A stretch of 64,000 nucleotides of DNA from Limnoperna fortunei. Its lineage: Eukaryota; Mollusca; Bivalvia; Mytilida; Modiolidae. The stretch spans positions 51,537,644-51,601,643 of the forward strand of contig OX104113.1 in NCBI GenBank assembly GCA_944474755.1, in the 5' to 3' direction. The position numbers were made by a program, and so were the translations under genes. Below are positions 24,701-39,700 of this stretch, piece by piece. How positions within the stretch are numbered: the first letter of the stretch is position 1; each line of letters begins with the position of its first letter. The notes beneath the pieces are model-generated. The model made no database searches. It worked only from the letters and a program-made list of their open reading frames with translations, and was not told the DNA's origin.

Positions 24701-27700
24701 GTTTACAATGGGCTATGCACCATTTTTTAATTTCCGGGATACATCTTTTTACCAGAATTAAAAAATGAGATAAAGTACATTAATAAAGCCAATAATGAAA
24801 AATTGAAGCCATTAGATAAACAAACACTTTTAAATTGGTTTTAAACTTGAAGCAGTTTGGTTTCAGCACAGCTTTGTGCAAGTGAAAGTGTGCTGAACAT
24901 AGAATTATTTCTGGGTTTAAGATAATGTTATTCTATTTAAATTCTTTGGACATTTATGCTCCGATAAGCATGGCATAACAAACTGTTTGGAACATTATGA
25001 TGTATACAATAACTCCATGTATAATGTTTATGTCTACATCCATACAAATGGATAAAAAAATTGTTACTATATCTGGTGCTGTTTGTTTTCAATGATTGAT
25101 AATAAAGTTATGTGCTGTTAGATGTTATCGCCTACCATTAATGATAATGAAAACTTAATGCAAGTGTGTAAAAGAAAAGAATTATGTTGTGACTTTGAAA
25201 TTTTTTTTTTATGGTCTCCCTGAATTCTCCTTATCAAGGCCTCACTTCTCCCTGTTTGGTTGCCAAGGAGAAGTAACTTATCTCTACTTTTTTAGAGTGT
25301 GGTGACACTTGAAAGACTGAAGACCAAAATATAGTTTTGTCACTGTTTTATCTTTATCTCACATTTTTAAACACCAACTCAAAAGAGTTGGGGGTATATA
25401 GTGATCCTCATGTCTGTCATTCCAATATTTCCAGACAATAACTCAAAAAGTTTGCATTTAATTTTAATGAAACTTTGAGATATAGTTTCATATAAGGTGT
25501 ATCAGAAGTCTATAAATTTTGGGGAAAACTATCAAATGTCAAGGTCTCAGTTGTGCAAAATTTATGTTATAAGTGATCTCTAGGTCAACTTTGTCTAGTT
25601 TTTGAATAATTATGAACCACACCTATGTTCAAAATTCAAAAACTACAGTGGATTCCACTTAATCGACTTACGCTTTATTGGGTTATTCGCTTTATTGGGT
25701 TGAATTTTTCTGCACCAAACCATTTCCCATTCAAACAATGTTAAATTTTTCACTTATTTGCATTGCTTTTTACAACGATTTCGCTTTATTGACTTGCCAA
25801 AATTCAGGAAAAAAAATTTGTGTGTTTGTTTTTGTTTTACGCCGCCATATTGTTTACCTACGTAATCACGTGTATATTGAGCCTTACCTGTTGATTCAAA
25901 TTGATTGACAAGTGTTCCCACCTGTGATTGTTGTTGGCTTCTTAATTAAATGTGTTGATTCACTTTAATTGCCCCCAGGGTGTAGATAATTAGGACAATC
26001 GAACAATTTAACAGCTGGGTAGTAATGAGATCGTAAACAGTTGTCCCTAAAGAGCCTCTCAATTCAATTTCATTCCTTCAATTTGAAGAGCTAAATAAGT
26101 TCGTACACTTTTACATCGATAATTTTGAATAAAAACAAAAAGAACTTCGGGCTTAAATATCTAACAATGTTTGAAAGGATAATACACCTGGAAATATTTA
26201 ACAATGGACATGACACAAAAAAGGTACGAAACTGAACATGATAAGAAATATGTAAATGAGGTTGAGTCCATTTTCTATCAACACATGGTTTTACAATTAA
26301 GTCTTCATTACGCAAGAAAACACAAACAAATAAAAAAAACATGGAAATTTTTATTTTTATTTAAAAATAACATAAAATTAATAACATACACATAATATAA
26401 ATATGAAAAGACTTATTAAATGGTATTTTAATAGGACTTGGTACTTGGTCATTAAAATCCACAATCAGTAGACATCGTTCATTTCCACTTCAATGATCAT
26501 TCAGCTAAATTTCTCGTCTTTCGCTTTAAAGGGTCATCCGCTTTATTGGGTAATTTTCTCTGACAAATGTGTCATGCAAATAAGCCTTTATATGCAATGT
26601 AACTTATATATTCCACTTTTGCCAATTACCAATTTATTATTAGTTATGGTGAATCTTCATTTTATTGCAATATTTAACTTAGAATGGATAGCTTATTAAA
26701 AACTGTGGTTTTTTTTACTTTCTTAACAAAGAATATATATCAACTATTCCTCTTTAATATTGATAATTTTGGAATGTATATGTTTAATAAAAAAAACAGA
26801 TACAGACAGACCAAAATATGTTAATTCATACTATAGTTTTTGTTTTATGAGATCTTTTATTTCCTTTTTGACCCTCAATCCATTAGTCATGTTCTTGTCA
26901 GCTCAACTGCTTTGAAATCATACAACAAATTATTAAATACTGTAGTTAATAAGGACATACTATGTTGATGTGCTCATCTACAGTAAATTATGATTCCATA
27001 TTTTTGTCTTAGAGTTATGCTTGTTTGAACTAAACTGAAACAGTTTGTCAGCAAATCATTTCTGCAACATTATAAAAATAGCCCTACTAAGGGCATTGGT
27101 TTCCATATTTTACTTGTTGGCCCTTCTGGCTGAAAAATTTTGACATTTTGCATTTCATAGATTTTGTTTCCCTGGTAATAATGTGACTATTTAGGGGTAT
27201 TTGAGCATGCGCACAAAGGTTCTTTATTTTCTTACAGGTCTAAAAATCTAAAAAATAAATGTAAGTTAAAGAGAATTTTTTTATGTTGGCAGGATTCTGA
27301 AGAACTTCCCCTGCCCGATGAAAATGAGCCCATTATGCAGTGTGGTCCTAACCATACTATTCTTCAAGATGACAGCATGGATATGACGGACTGCCTGTCA
27401 AATTCTAATTTGATAGAAAACTTACAAAAACCTCTTCAAGATGACTTTGGGGACAGTTTGGAAACACTTGGTGATGGGAAATCTGTTCTTCCTGCATTTT
27501 TAAAGTCATTTGTAGATAGGTAATGGTGATCATATTCTATATATAATTGTATAGAGTGTTGCAAAGCTACATGTATAGGATGATTGAAACGCAATGTATA
27601 TTGAAACCTGGCAGGGTGTGCGCCATGTTTTCTCAACTTTATAATTATTTATTGGCCAGTTTTCCTACCGAAAGTCTGGGATTTTCTTCTTGTAATCCAA

Positions 27701-30700
27701 CTTCCCCCTCAACAAAATCTGATTGCCACAATATAGCTGGAAAAATGCTGAAAGTTGCATAACACCATTCAAACAAACAAACAAACAAACAGAAACCTTA
27801 TTTAATGAAGTGCTTTTCTACACCTTGAAAAAAGTGCCTCAAGAGGTTTTTTTTTAATATTAAAAAAAATAATCTTTTCTGCAACAGATGTTCATTATTT
27901 TTTGGCCATTGGAAAAGTATAATATGACCTGTTATAATGCATATTGAGCTCTACATGTATACAAGTACATGTGCATGTACAGTAGATAATAGGTTCAAAA
28001 GATGGACCTATTATGATAAGTATGTCTGATTTTATTCCTACCCATAGAGGTCTATTCCATTTAAAAGCATATAGGGGGGAAGAACAGAATTTTAACAAAT
28101 ATAATTTCATTCAAGATAATTTTCATGTTCTTGGTTAACCAAAAAAAAAATTGTGAACTTGAATGACATCAAGTCAAGGGATATAAAAAACAAAAGCCAA
28201 AATCACTTTTTGCCCTACCATAGACATTTTTAGCCCAGTTGCAACGAAGTTGAACTCGGCTATTGTTACGATGATGGCGGGCGGGCGTCAACAATTGGTT
28301 TCCAGACCATAATTAAGAAAGTTGTGAACCGATTTTAATGAAACTTTAGGATACTGTTACATACCATAAGAGGAGGAACCCTATTGATTTTTGGGTAAAT
28401 CCGTTCAAGGTCAAGGTCACAGCGACAGAAAAACGTTAGAAAATTTCTTGAATTAGTGGTTTTCCGGACCAGTACTCAAAAAAGTTCTCAACCAATTTTA
28501 TAGAAACTTTGGAATATTGTTACATACCATAAGAGGAGGAACCCTATTGATTTTGGGGTAAATCCGTTAAAGGTCAAGGTCACAGCGACAGAAAAACGTT
28601 AGAAAATTTCTTGAATTAGTGGTTTCCGGCTCATAACTCAATAAGTTCTCAACCGCTTTTAATGAAACTTGGGTATATTGTTACATACAATAAGAGGAGG
28701 AACCTTATTGATTTTGGGGTAAATCCGTTCAAGGTCAAGGTCACAGTGACAGAAAAATGTCAGAAAATTTCTAATTAGTGGTTTCCGCACCATAACTCGA
28801 AAAGTTCCCAACGATTTTAATGAAACTATTGGAAGGGATTACTGCTTATGAACGGTTGAATTTGCAAAAATTTTGGATCATATTTATTCAAATTTTGGTA
28901 TTTGCAACTGTGGAGTTCAAGAAGCATATTGGTCAGATCACAAGATTGTTATGGCAGATTTGCAATTACAGATTATAGATTTGTAAAATACAATAGTGTG
29001 AGTTATTTTAATTATCATGTTTGATCTTACTACACAAATGTAGATATTTATCTAGGAATCAAATAGATGTGGGTTTCAGATATATTGGATGGTTTGCTTA
29101 TATTGTTTTTCTTGTTAGAACCCTGCATCGAAGATGTGACACCTTATAGTTTTCAATTTGCCTGTCTGTACTATTTGTCCTTCTGTCTGTCTACAAAACT
29201 CAAAAACTACATCAAGTACATATCTGAAATTTTACACAATGGTTCAATACTGTTAGAGGATTCACATATCCATATTTTATGCAACTTTGAAAATTTGTTG
29301 ATAAAGCTTACATTTTTCCTGCTGAAACCCTTCCTCACTTTGTCTCCAGTTTACATGTAATGCCTGTAATAACCAATTATGTTAAATCTTAAAATGAAGA
29401 CAAGGAAAGTTTTGGTTAATAAAATACGGCAACTCGGCTTTTGCACCTCTGTGCATATTGATTTTAATGGAATTTAATAAAGAGGTTAAAACAAGGATTA
29501 CTACAGTTATAAAATCTATCAATGTTCACAATATTAACAGTTACTTAAGTGTCATGTCAGTACAAAACTGGATTTATTGAGTTTTAATACAAAGTTGACT
29601 TGTGAATAAAATACGTGAGATTCTTATAATAAGCTGACTTGTGAAGGGTAATAAAATAAATTAGATTCTATTACAAAGCTGATTAGCTGATTTGTGAAGC
29701 AATCTAATTAAAATTAAATCTTTCACAATCCCCCCCCCCCCTTTTTGTTATTGTTGCTGTGAAGATCTAACAACATCCCATTACAGGTCATCTGAGGATG
29801 AACTTCTGATTTGACCAATCAAAAACTGCATTCACCAACCTTTAATGTTGGGGAATCCTTTGTCATTATTTTGAATCTCTCTGGCATTATTGTACCTTTT
29901 TCATCAGTAAACCTGAAGTTAAGATAACAGCTTAGGTTTGATTGGTTAATTTTTTGGGGATACCTAAATTTTTCATTTGATAAAATTAATATCAAAAGTT
30001 AAATCTGAAATGACCTGGATGTTGTAAGATTTTCACAGCGACAATTAACAAAAGGTGGCAGCTAGTGAAAGATTTAAATTTAATAAGATTGACTTGTGAA
30101 GGGTCATAAAATATGTTAGAGAATGAAAAATTTCTCAGTTGGGTTTGAAACAATATTAGTTGATAATTGTATACATTTTTATTTCTAGCAGTCCGGATCA
30201 AATATATTTGCCAGAAAAAATGTTTTCAAAAGGTGATAAGAATCATTACCATGTGGATGAAGAATCTGACTTCCAGGCACTTATTAATACCTCAATCAAC
30301 AAATATAACCGTTCAAATGCTAGTCAGACAACATTAGCTGGAACAGCCTGCACCTCTGTTACATCTGCTTTCAGTGTCATTTCGTCTACCTCCCAGCAAA
30401 AGCCGTTTGCTACTGTTGATGAAAACATGAAATTTAAACCTGTTACTGTAGAGAAAACCAAAACTATTGACTTGTCTGATAAAATAACTGGAACAGTAGA
30501 TGGGTTGTCATTCTTGAAACAGTTGGGTACGAAAAATACTAAAACAAAAACATTTGAAGAGCAGACTATATTATTTGATGGGAATGATATGGAAGAAACC
30601 GAGGTCTTGACAAAATGCATACAAAATGATGATAAAGATTCATCACTATTACCAAAGATTGTCAAAATTCCTAGTTTTCTTAAACCATGCAAAAACACTA

Positions 30701-33700
30701 AATCTGATGATGAACATACTATGTTTTTTGGACAAGATAATGATATAGAGGCTACTGAAGTAGTAGACTGTAAAATTGATATTGGTGATTCATCTGAGAG
30801 GACAGGAAAGGACACCGAACGAACGATCCATATTAGCAATGATATGGAACAGACAGAACCGTTGCCCAGCATTATCATGCAAAGACCAGATATAGGGAAA
30901 GTTATTCCATTGTCTGGGTCCAGTATGTATAGTGCAGGAAATCATCTTACTAACTTAAAAGAAAAGACCAGATTGGAATTTCTGAGTAATGCCAGCAAAA
31001 TTAACCGGTCAATAAGAAAGATTTCAGGACTAATATGTGCAAATGATGGTGATAATAAAACTCAAATATTTGAAAAGGGGGATGATATGGAACAAACAGA
31101 CATACTGACGAGAACAGTGGACATGGGCAGTGATCAGAAATCTTTAAGGACTAATGATTCAGAAAAGACAATGTTGTTTGAAGATGGCTTAATGGATGAA
31201 ACAGGATTGCTGACTAGTAAAATAAATCTTGTTAAATCAAGTAAGCTGTTGGAGAAAAACAAAACAGTTTTGTACAAGGATGATGATATGGAGGAAACAA
31301 ATGTGTTGAGTCAAAAATTGGGACATTTGAAGTCGCGGAAATCATTTGGAATTTATGATGGAAGTAAAACAGAACTATTTACAGATGAAAACAACATGGA
31401 TCAGACTGTAGCATTGACAAACAAAATTGAACTACCTGTTTTAAGTATGTCAGATCTAAGTAGACAGGCAGAGGGAAAAATTGGCATGAAGATAGATGCT
31501 TTGCAGAAGACGGAGCTGCCAAGCTTAAGCAAAAAGTTTGAATGGTCAGGAATGAATTTCAACCAAGAGAAAACAGTGCTGTTTAATGATGGCAATGATG
31601 TGGAGGAGACCAAAGCTCTTACTGTTAGGATTGACACTGACTCTGATATTGAACAAAGAAAAAAGGAGGCATTAATAGACAAGAACACAGGTAAACCAGA
31701 AAATAAAGAAGTTCTTGATGACAAAACAAGGATATTTAAAGATGGGAATGACATGGAAGAGACTTGTACATTTAAGTCAAATGGTAATACCATGTCATTT
31801 ATCACTGAAAATAGAACAACAATATTTCAAGATAATAATGAAATGGAAGAAACATGTACTTTTACATCCAGAGTGGAATACTTGTCTCATGTGAAGAGTA
31901 CATCTCAGAAATTAAACGATAATAAAGAGATACTAGATGGGAACTTAGGATTGACTTCCCAAGTTCCAGGAAAGGGAACTTTACTCATCACAGACACTGA
32001 TGACATGGAAGAGACTAAAACTGTTACAGGAAAAGTTGAGTTCATGTCAGAAGGACTTGAAAATTACACACAGTTGTCCATGGGCATTAATAAAACGTCA
32101 GAATCAACAAAAATAGAGATAGGTCTGAATTTACCATTAAATAAAACTATGATTTTTAAGGATGGTAGTGAAATGGAATATAAAAAAACCTTAACAGCAA
32201 GTATAGAGTCGAACACTGGAAATTATGCTGGAAATAAAACTGTAATATTCCAAGATGACACTGAAATGGAACAGACAACAGCTGTAACTAGTATGATAGA
32301 GTTTGATAAAACTGTGGATAGAAATAAAACATTGCAGTTCAAAGATGAAGATATGGAACAGACAAATGCATTTACAGGAAAATTAAAAGCAGGTTTAACT
32401 GCGGTAGGAAACAAGACCAAGCAGAAGCTAGATAAAACTGTGGACAGAAATAAAACACTGCAGTTCAAAGATGAAGATATGGAACAGACAAATGCATTTA
32501 CAGGAAAATTAGAAGCAGGTTTATCCGTGGTAGGAAACAAGACAAAACAAATACTAGATAAAACAGTTGACAGAAATAAAACATTGCAGTTCAAAGATGA
32601 AGATATGGAACAGACAAATGCATTTACAGGAAAATTAGAAGCAGGTTTATCCGTGGTAGGAAACAAGACAAAACAAATACTAGATAAAACAGTTGACAGA
32701 AATAAAACATTGCAGTTCAAAGATGAAGATATGGAACAGACAAATGCATTTACAGGAAAATTAGAAGCAGGTTTATCCGTGGTAGGAAACAAGACCAAGC
32801 AGATGCTAGATAAAACTGTGGACAGAAATAAAACACTGCAGTTCAAAGATGAAGATATGGAACAGACAAATGCATTTACAGGAAAATTAGAAGCAGGTTT
32901 ATCCGTGGTAGGAAACAAGACAAAACAAATACTAGATAAAACAGTTGACAGAAATAAAACATTGCAGTTCAAAGATGAAGATATGGAACAGACAAATGCA
33001 TTTACAGGAAAATTAGAAGCAGGTTTATCCGTGGTAGGAAACAAGACAAAACAAATACTAGATAAAACAGTTGACAGAAATAAAACATTGCAGTTCAAAG
33101 ATGAAGATATGGAACAGACAAATGCATTTACAGGAAAATTAGAAGCAGGTTTATCCGTGGTAGGAAACAAGACCAAGCAGATGCTAGATAAAACTGTGGA
33201 CAGAAATAAAACACTGCAGTTCAAAGATGAAGATATGGAACAGACAAATGCATTTACAGGAAAATTAGAAGCAGGTTTATCCGTGGTAGGAAACAAGACA
33301 AAACAAATACTAGATAAAACAGTTGACAGAAATAAAACATTGCAGTTCAAAGATGAAGATATGGAACAGACAAATGCATTTACAGGAAAATTAGAAGCAG
33401 GTTTATCCGTGGTAGGAAACAAGACAAAACAAACTCAAGCATTTACAAGGAAATTGGAGATTGTTTCTAACTTCTTAGAAAACAAAACTATACATTTCAT
33501 TGATGGAAATGAAATGGAAGAGACCAAAGCATGGACAGGAGATTTGGAGCAGAAAGCTGATACAATAGGCAACAAGTCTCTTCAATTCAAGGAAGAAAAA
33601 ATGACAAACTTTAATATAGGGAACCATGGTTTTAAGTCGGATGAAAATGAATTTATCAAAAATAGATACAAAAAGAATAGAGCACTTATTCAAAGTATTA

Positions 33701-36700
33701 GAAATCAACATTCATCTGAAATGGACAAGAGTGAAAAGTCAATGGAATTAAATAATGGGACGGGAATTATTAATGAAAACCATGCCACACAGCTTGAAAA
33801 AGGTGAAGGAGATAAGGAAGAATTACGAGGGGGGATGAAAAGTCTCATTGCAAAATTGAGACAAGACATGAAATGCTCAGATGGAGATGAATTTACTGAA
33901 AAATTTGAAATTACAGAAAACAATTTTGATGATTTTAAAACAGAAAATATGGGGAATGAGATGACCATTAATAAATCTAAGAATGTTGATGAGGGTATGT
34001 CACTTGAACTAAAAACAAACAATCAGAATTTAATTGGAATTATTGAAAAGATGGGAAAGAACACACGTAAAAGTTTTGGGTTACATAGCAGGACCCCAAT
34101 GGGAAAGGCATTTGTTACTTCTCGAGAGTCTTTTTCAGAAATGAATTCTCAAACTAAAGGAAGTACTGTTAAATTAACTACAAATATATCTGAATATCTA
34201 GAGAAGGATCATGAACAGCACAATCCTCATTCATGCTCTAAGGAGTTGTTTTCAAAAGATTTTGAGATGAAAGATTTAGGAGAAGTGAACAATTCTCTTC
34301 TACCTGAACTGGGATCTTGTATGAACATCACATTTCGTAACAGATCTAAAAGTGAAGGTGGTGAAAATGCAGATGAGTTCATAGCAGATTTAGGTAAAAA
34401 TGTTTTGTGCTTAATTAACCTTTATTGGCAATTTGATTAATTGATGATATGTATTTTTTAATTTACTATCAAAATTTGAAAAACTTTGAATTAGGTCATT
34501 AGAGCCTTGTGTCTAAATATTGAAATTCCTGATTGATTGGCCCAACTGAAAAGAGCTATTTTACTAAAGATTGACTACTTAAAATAAATTCATAGATATT
34601 TAAACTTTAGTCATACTTTTTACCACAATTAAATGCAGTCCCATCTACAGCTTTTGTGAATTCACTGCTCATAATGCAGTTTTGTCAGGTTTTTGGCTAT
34701 CAATAAAAGTAGCTGGTTTGCTGTTTTCAAACTTGCAATTTGTAATACGAATGTGCTTAAAATAGTGTTGGTACACCAGTTAGGAAAGCAAACCATTAAT
34801 TTATTTTTAATTGTTCCAAGTTTTCTACCCTAGAACCTTTGTAGTTTTTAGTTTCTTAATATTGTAATGAAATTATAAACAGTACTGGTAATGTTGCTAA
34901 TGAAAATTAAAACCTTATAATTGTCAGCGTAAATTACTCCAAATGTTGTTCTTTGGGATAGATGTAACAATATTTTAAAGTGGAATTTTTTTTCAGAATT
35001 ACCTGCAAGCAATATTATAACAGGTATATCAGAAGAACTGGTGCCGTCTGAGATGTTGACCAACAGTGCTATGATGAGTGTTCATCCAGACATTACAACG
35101 TGTAGCCAGTGTCCTGAGGTCAATCTGACTACCAGTAGTGGTGCTCAGTCTATCATTGAATCACAGATAGATGACTTGCTGAAACAATCGATGGTCAGTG
35201 TGTTTACAAACCATTGCAATAACAGTAAAGTTGTCACAGAATTGCCGAAAGAGAATCTAATTTTACTTAAGTAGTAGTGGTGGATTTAAAAAAAAGTCAT
35301 GTCTGAGTATAGTCGTTAGTCAAGTCCTATGTGTGATTTTAGCGATTTCAATTGGTTAAAGCATACACTTAGTACCTCTCTTAGACTAACAACTTTTTGT
35401 GACAGATTTGTACTTATCGCTGTGTTCAGCATGCCTTGAAAATTTATCAATGCTATTATAAATTATGTATTAAAAGGAAAACATTTGTACGTCAATTAAT
35501 TTGTAGGCTGTTTGCAAAGTTTTTAGGAAATAACAAGATATTTGACTGCTATAAATTCAATAAAAGAACCTGTTTTACAGATGGAAGATGGAGATGGTCC
35601 CATGTCTGTTCAGTCTTTCTGTAGGAGGATACAGATGGTATTGCCATGGTGGTTAAAAGATGAAAAGATTTTCAGTTACCGGCGTAGTATTGCTACATTA
35701 TCTGTTAGTATTCTTGATAATAAAGCAGATACTGTTCAGACTTGTTAGCAGGCTGTCACCTTTTAGATGTTGTGTGTGTAGACTTAAGAAAATTTTGTCT
35801 ATTAGTAATTATATTGTGTTCCCTCCCATGCCTGTAATTGTTTCTTCTAACATAATTTTCAGAAAGTGTCACAAATATGTGTAACAGTTGTCACAGTGTA
35901 CTCAAATATAATATAGAAAACATGCTGTTTGTTGAAGATTTTGTTTAACATTGTATTTTAGGGCTATTCCAGAAAAAAATGGTTCCTGGGGTCATAACAC
36001 ACTTGAAATTAAAGGGTACCACCAATAGATTTAAACTAAATGTAACACCCCACCTACAATTTTCCTATATCAAATTTTTTTTTTTCTTGACACCCCACCC
36101 AACAAATTTCAATATGCAATTTTACCCCCCACCTACACATTATTTTATTGACGGCATCCTGCCCTTGGGGTATATTTTTTTCTGGAATAGCCCTTAGAAA
36201 TGTTAGTAAAAGGAAAGGGGGCATTCTAGACATATTAGTTGAAGGAAAGGTTGCATGATAAAACCAATATAGATCAGAAAATAATTTCTTAACTTCGTGT
36301 ATAGAAACTTTAGGGACATAATGTTTATAAAAATGTATGTACATATATATACATTGAAAAAGTCCTCTCTAACTGGAAGTTAAAAGCAAAGTCTAAATCA
36401 CATGCGAAGGTGGCATACTTAAAAGAAATGCACCAATGTGTATTGCAATTTGTCCTGTTTGTTTGTTGACAGTTAACTGTATGGCAGTCATATTAATCTT
36501 GTGATGTTTCATTTATATTTCAGAAAGTGGACAAAGAAAGCACAAAAGGTCAACTGGAAGCCAAATATGTACATCAGGCATACTGTGAAGTTTACAATAA
36601 AGTCATTGAAGAAGCTCAAGCCACATGGTAAGGCTCATTTTTTTGCCTTTTGTGGAAGTGAAAACTTTTAAACATAAAATGGAATCTTAACATAACAATC

Positions 36701-39700
36701 AAGTTTGGTATTATTTGCATGTATAAAAAATAGGTAGTAATTTTACCTCTCACCATGTTACCTGTTTTAGGGAGAAATCATTGTATGACTGGTTGAAAAG
36801 TTAATACTTATTATCAGATCAGTATTTACAGAACTATTTCTTCTTCCAGTTGCACACTTAGCATAAACGGTCATTGCTAAAAGTTGTTCTATTTGAAAAG
36901 GGAACTTCAATGGAAATCAGCAGTATTTGATTGTGTTCTGATGTCAAAAACTACTTTTAACATATTATTTTTTTGTCTTACCAATATTTTACTGAAATCT
37001 AGTTCTTTAAGTAGAATAAAATAGTTGTTTGTATTAAAACCTGAGCAATATTTGGTCATGTTTTTTCACTTACTAACAATCATATTAATACAGTTCGAAA
37101 GGAGAGGCTGAGGTGCTTGGTGAGGACCTGAGAAAATACCAACCTGCAATATTTGATATAGCTATAAATGGAACACAAGAACAGGTACTGTAAAATACAT
37201 GTTTGGTACTCATGAAAGGCACTTTGAAAATAGAGTGACCAACTGTAGAAATTCCTTTTTTTGCTATACATTTATTTTAATTTGGTAAAAATGGTTTGGA
37301 CACTAAACCATAAAATGAAAAAGGGCCTTGTATTACATTACCATGTATCTTTTAATTATAACAGCCTTTACAATACTGTGATTATCATGGTGTTGTATTA
37401 ATGGGTTTTATGTCTACTAGGTGTTATGACATGCAAATAAATTACCTGCTTTTTATCTCAGCATGTATTCATTAGGAGGTAGGGCATAGACTGTGTAGAT
37501 CTTAGAGCGGACCACATGAAACCTTTGAGTGATTGACTTTTCCTTGTCAGATTTTAAGTACCCACTGAATAAACTGCTCAGAGAACAAAAGGTATTGTAT
37601 TCAAACAATGGGACAGTTCATCTTCCAAAAGTCTAAATACCCTGACCAACACCAGCTTATACTCAGGAAAGGTATCACGTGGTCCGCTATAATAGAAATA
37701 TAAACTCTTCATGAAGGTCTTAATTAAAGATTTTCTAGCATCATAAAATACATCATCTTTAGGTTGTATGTTTTAATTATACCCCAGCTTCGATGAAGAG
37801 GGGTATACTGTTTTACCCTTGTGCGTTTGTTTGTTTGTTCATTCATCCGTAACAAAAATTCAGTTTTTTCTAAGCAACGAGGATGCAGAAGCGGATATAT
37901 TGCATATTGCTTTATCCTACAGTACCATGATGTGTAAAGCGATTTTATGCTGCTGGTCATCTACTTCCTGTTTACCAAAGACGAAGATTTTTACACATAG
38001 ACATATATCCAAATTTTTGTGAAACCGGGGGTATCAGTAGTGAACATTAGCTAACAGTCCACACTTTTTATCCATGTAAATAGCAATTTCCAGAATTTTA
38101 CTTTGTTTGGAAATACTAGTGTAATATTTTGTTGTGTTTTGAGATGTACATAATTCAGGATGCATGTCTCCTTGTATTGAATTTTTCTGTTTATATACAT
38201 GTATATATATTAGAATGTTGAACTTGCCTAAATTTTATATTTCAGAAAACTGACACACGAGACAAACTTAAAATACTAACAAAGTGTTGTAAAAAGTTTG
38301 CTGAAAGCAAGTGGAAAGCAATGAAGTTGGAGTGTCATGAACAGTTCTGTGACAAGATACAGGTAATATTAGGACTTCAATAATAAATACACACACAAAC
38401 AGTTATTTGCTATACAATGTATGTCATTACACTTATCTATAAAGACAGCATTCATAGTTCATAAAATAAGTAGGTGAGTCAAAAGGTATTAGGTTTTCAT
38501 CTGCCAAAAACCTTTCTATATTTTTTTCAGTTTTGTGTAATATATTCTCCTGTAGTTTTTGAAAGAGCATTTTTCTTCCTTAAAATTTTTAAAACTGATA
38601 CCCTTTTATTAAGACACTTGTTTCAACTTGGCCATTTCAGGGTTTTTTAACTGGTTATTAGATTGGGGTAAGGGGTGTCAAGTGGACGGTCTGCATCATA
38701 CGGAGGGTTTTCTTTCATTAACTTCAGTTTCGATCAAACAATCTTGCTGAAACTTTGGATATAGCGAGCTTGCATGAAGACCTAGCTTGGGATTGAATTT
38801 GGGGCCTGTCAGGTCAAGGTCACTTACAAAAAATAGAAAAAGAGTTTCCAGTTGATAACTTTAGTTTGGATAAACCAATCTTGCTAAAACTTTGGATATA
38901 TGTAGCAAGCTTGCATGAAGACCTAGCTTGTGATTGAATTGGGGCCATTTGGATCAAGGTCAAGGTCACTGTTAATAAAAATAGAAAAACCATTTCCAGT
39001 GGATACCCAGTTCAGATAAATCAATCTTGTTGAAACTTTGGATATAGCAAGCTTGCATGCAGACCTAGCTTGGGATTGGATTTGCGACCAGTTGCCAGAA
39101 TGTTCAAGGCCAAGGTCACTGTAACTAAAAAATAGTAAAACAGTCTTGGGTCAATAACTTCAGTTTGGATAAATTTTTCTGAAACTTTGGATATAGCAAT
39201 CTTGCATGAAGACCTAGCTTGTGATTGCATTGGGGCCATTTGGATCAAGGTCAAGGTCACTGTTACTAAAAATAGAAAGACAGTTTCCAGTGGATAACCT
39301 AATAAACAAACATTACCACAAACATGTAAACAAATTATGCAAATTCGTTAGTACTTGTTTGTTTGTTTGAATGATGTTTAACGCCACTTGCAGCAATTTT
39401 TCAGCTATATCATGGTGTCCAGTTTTTATTGGAGGAGGAAACTACATATTTACAGGCTGTGAAGGGACCAGTACAAACCTTATTTATCATGAAGAAAAGG
39501 CTTGGATGAACAGATAAACATGTGTGGTAGTACACATGAATTTCAGCAATAAACATGTCTCGCCCAGTTTATCACTTTAATGAATGGTAATTTGGTTGAA
39601 ACAGTGTCTATTATTATCGAAGAATCATTTGTTTTAAAGAAATACATGCAAGATATTTAACAGTACACTTCACTCTGGATTCATTTAAGTTATTGCCCTA

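Noticed and set aside
30324..30878. 184-codon antisense open frame in the KNL1 giant exon
   Set aside because: It is a shadow of the sense coding exon, with no domain or splice context of its own.
32223..33422. 399-codon antisense open frame opposite the KNL1 repeat array
   Set aside because: It is a periodic shadow of the 126-bp coding repeats; the sense strand is the conserved MELT array.
35041..35274. Reading KNL1 exon 34997 on to the stop at 35272 as a C-terminus
   Set aside because: The coiled-coil and RWD exons downstream continue in phase only if the exon ends at 35193.
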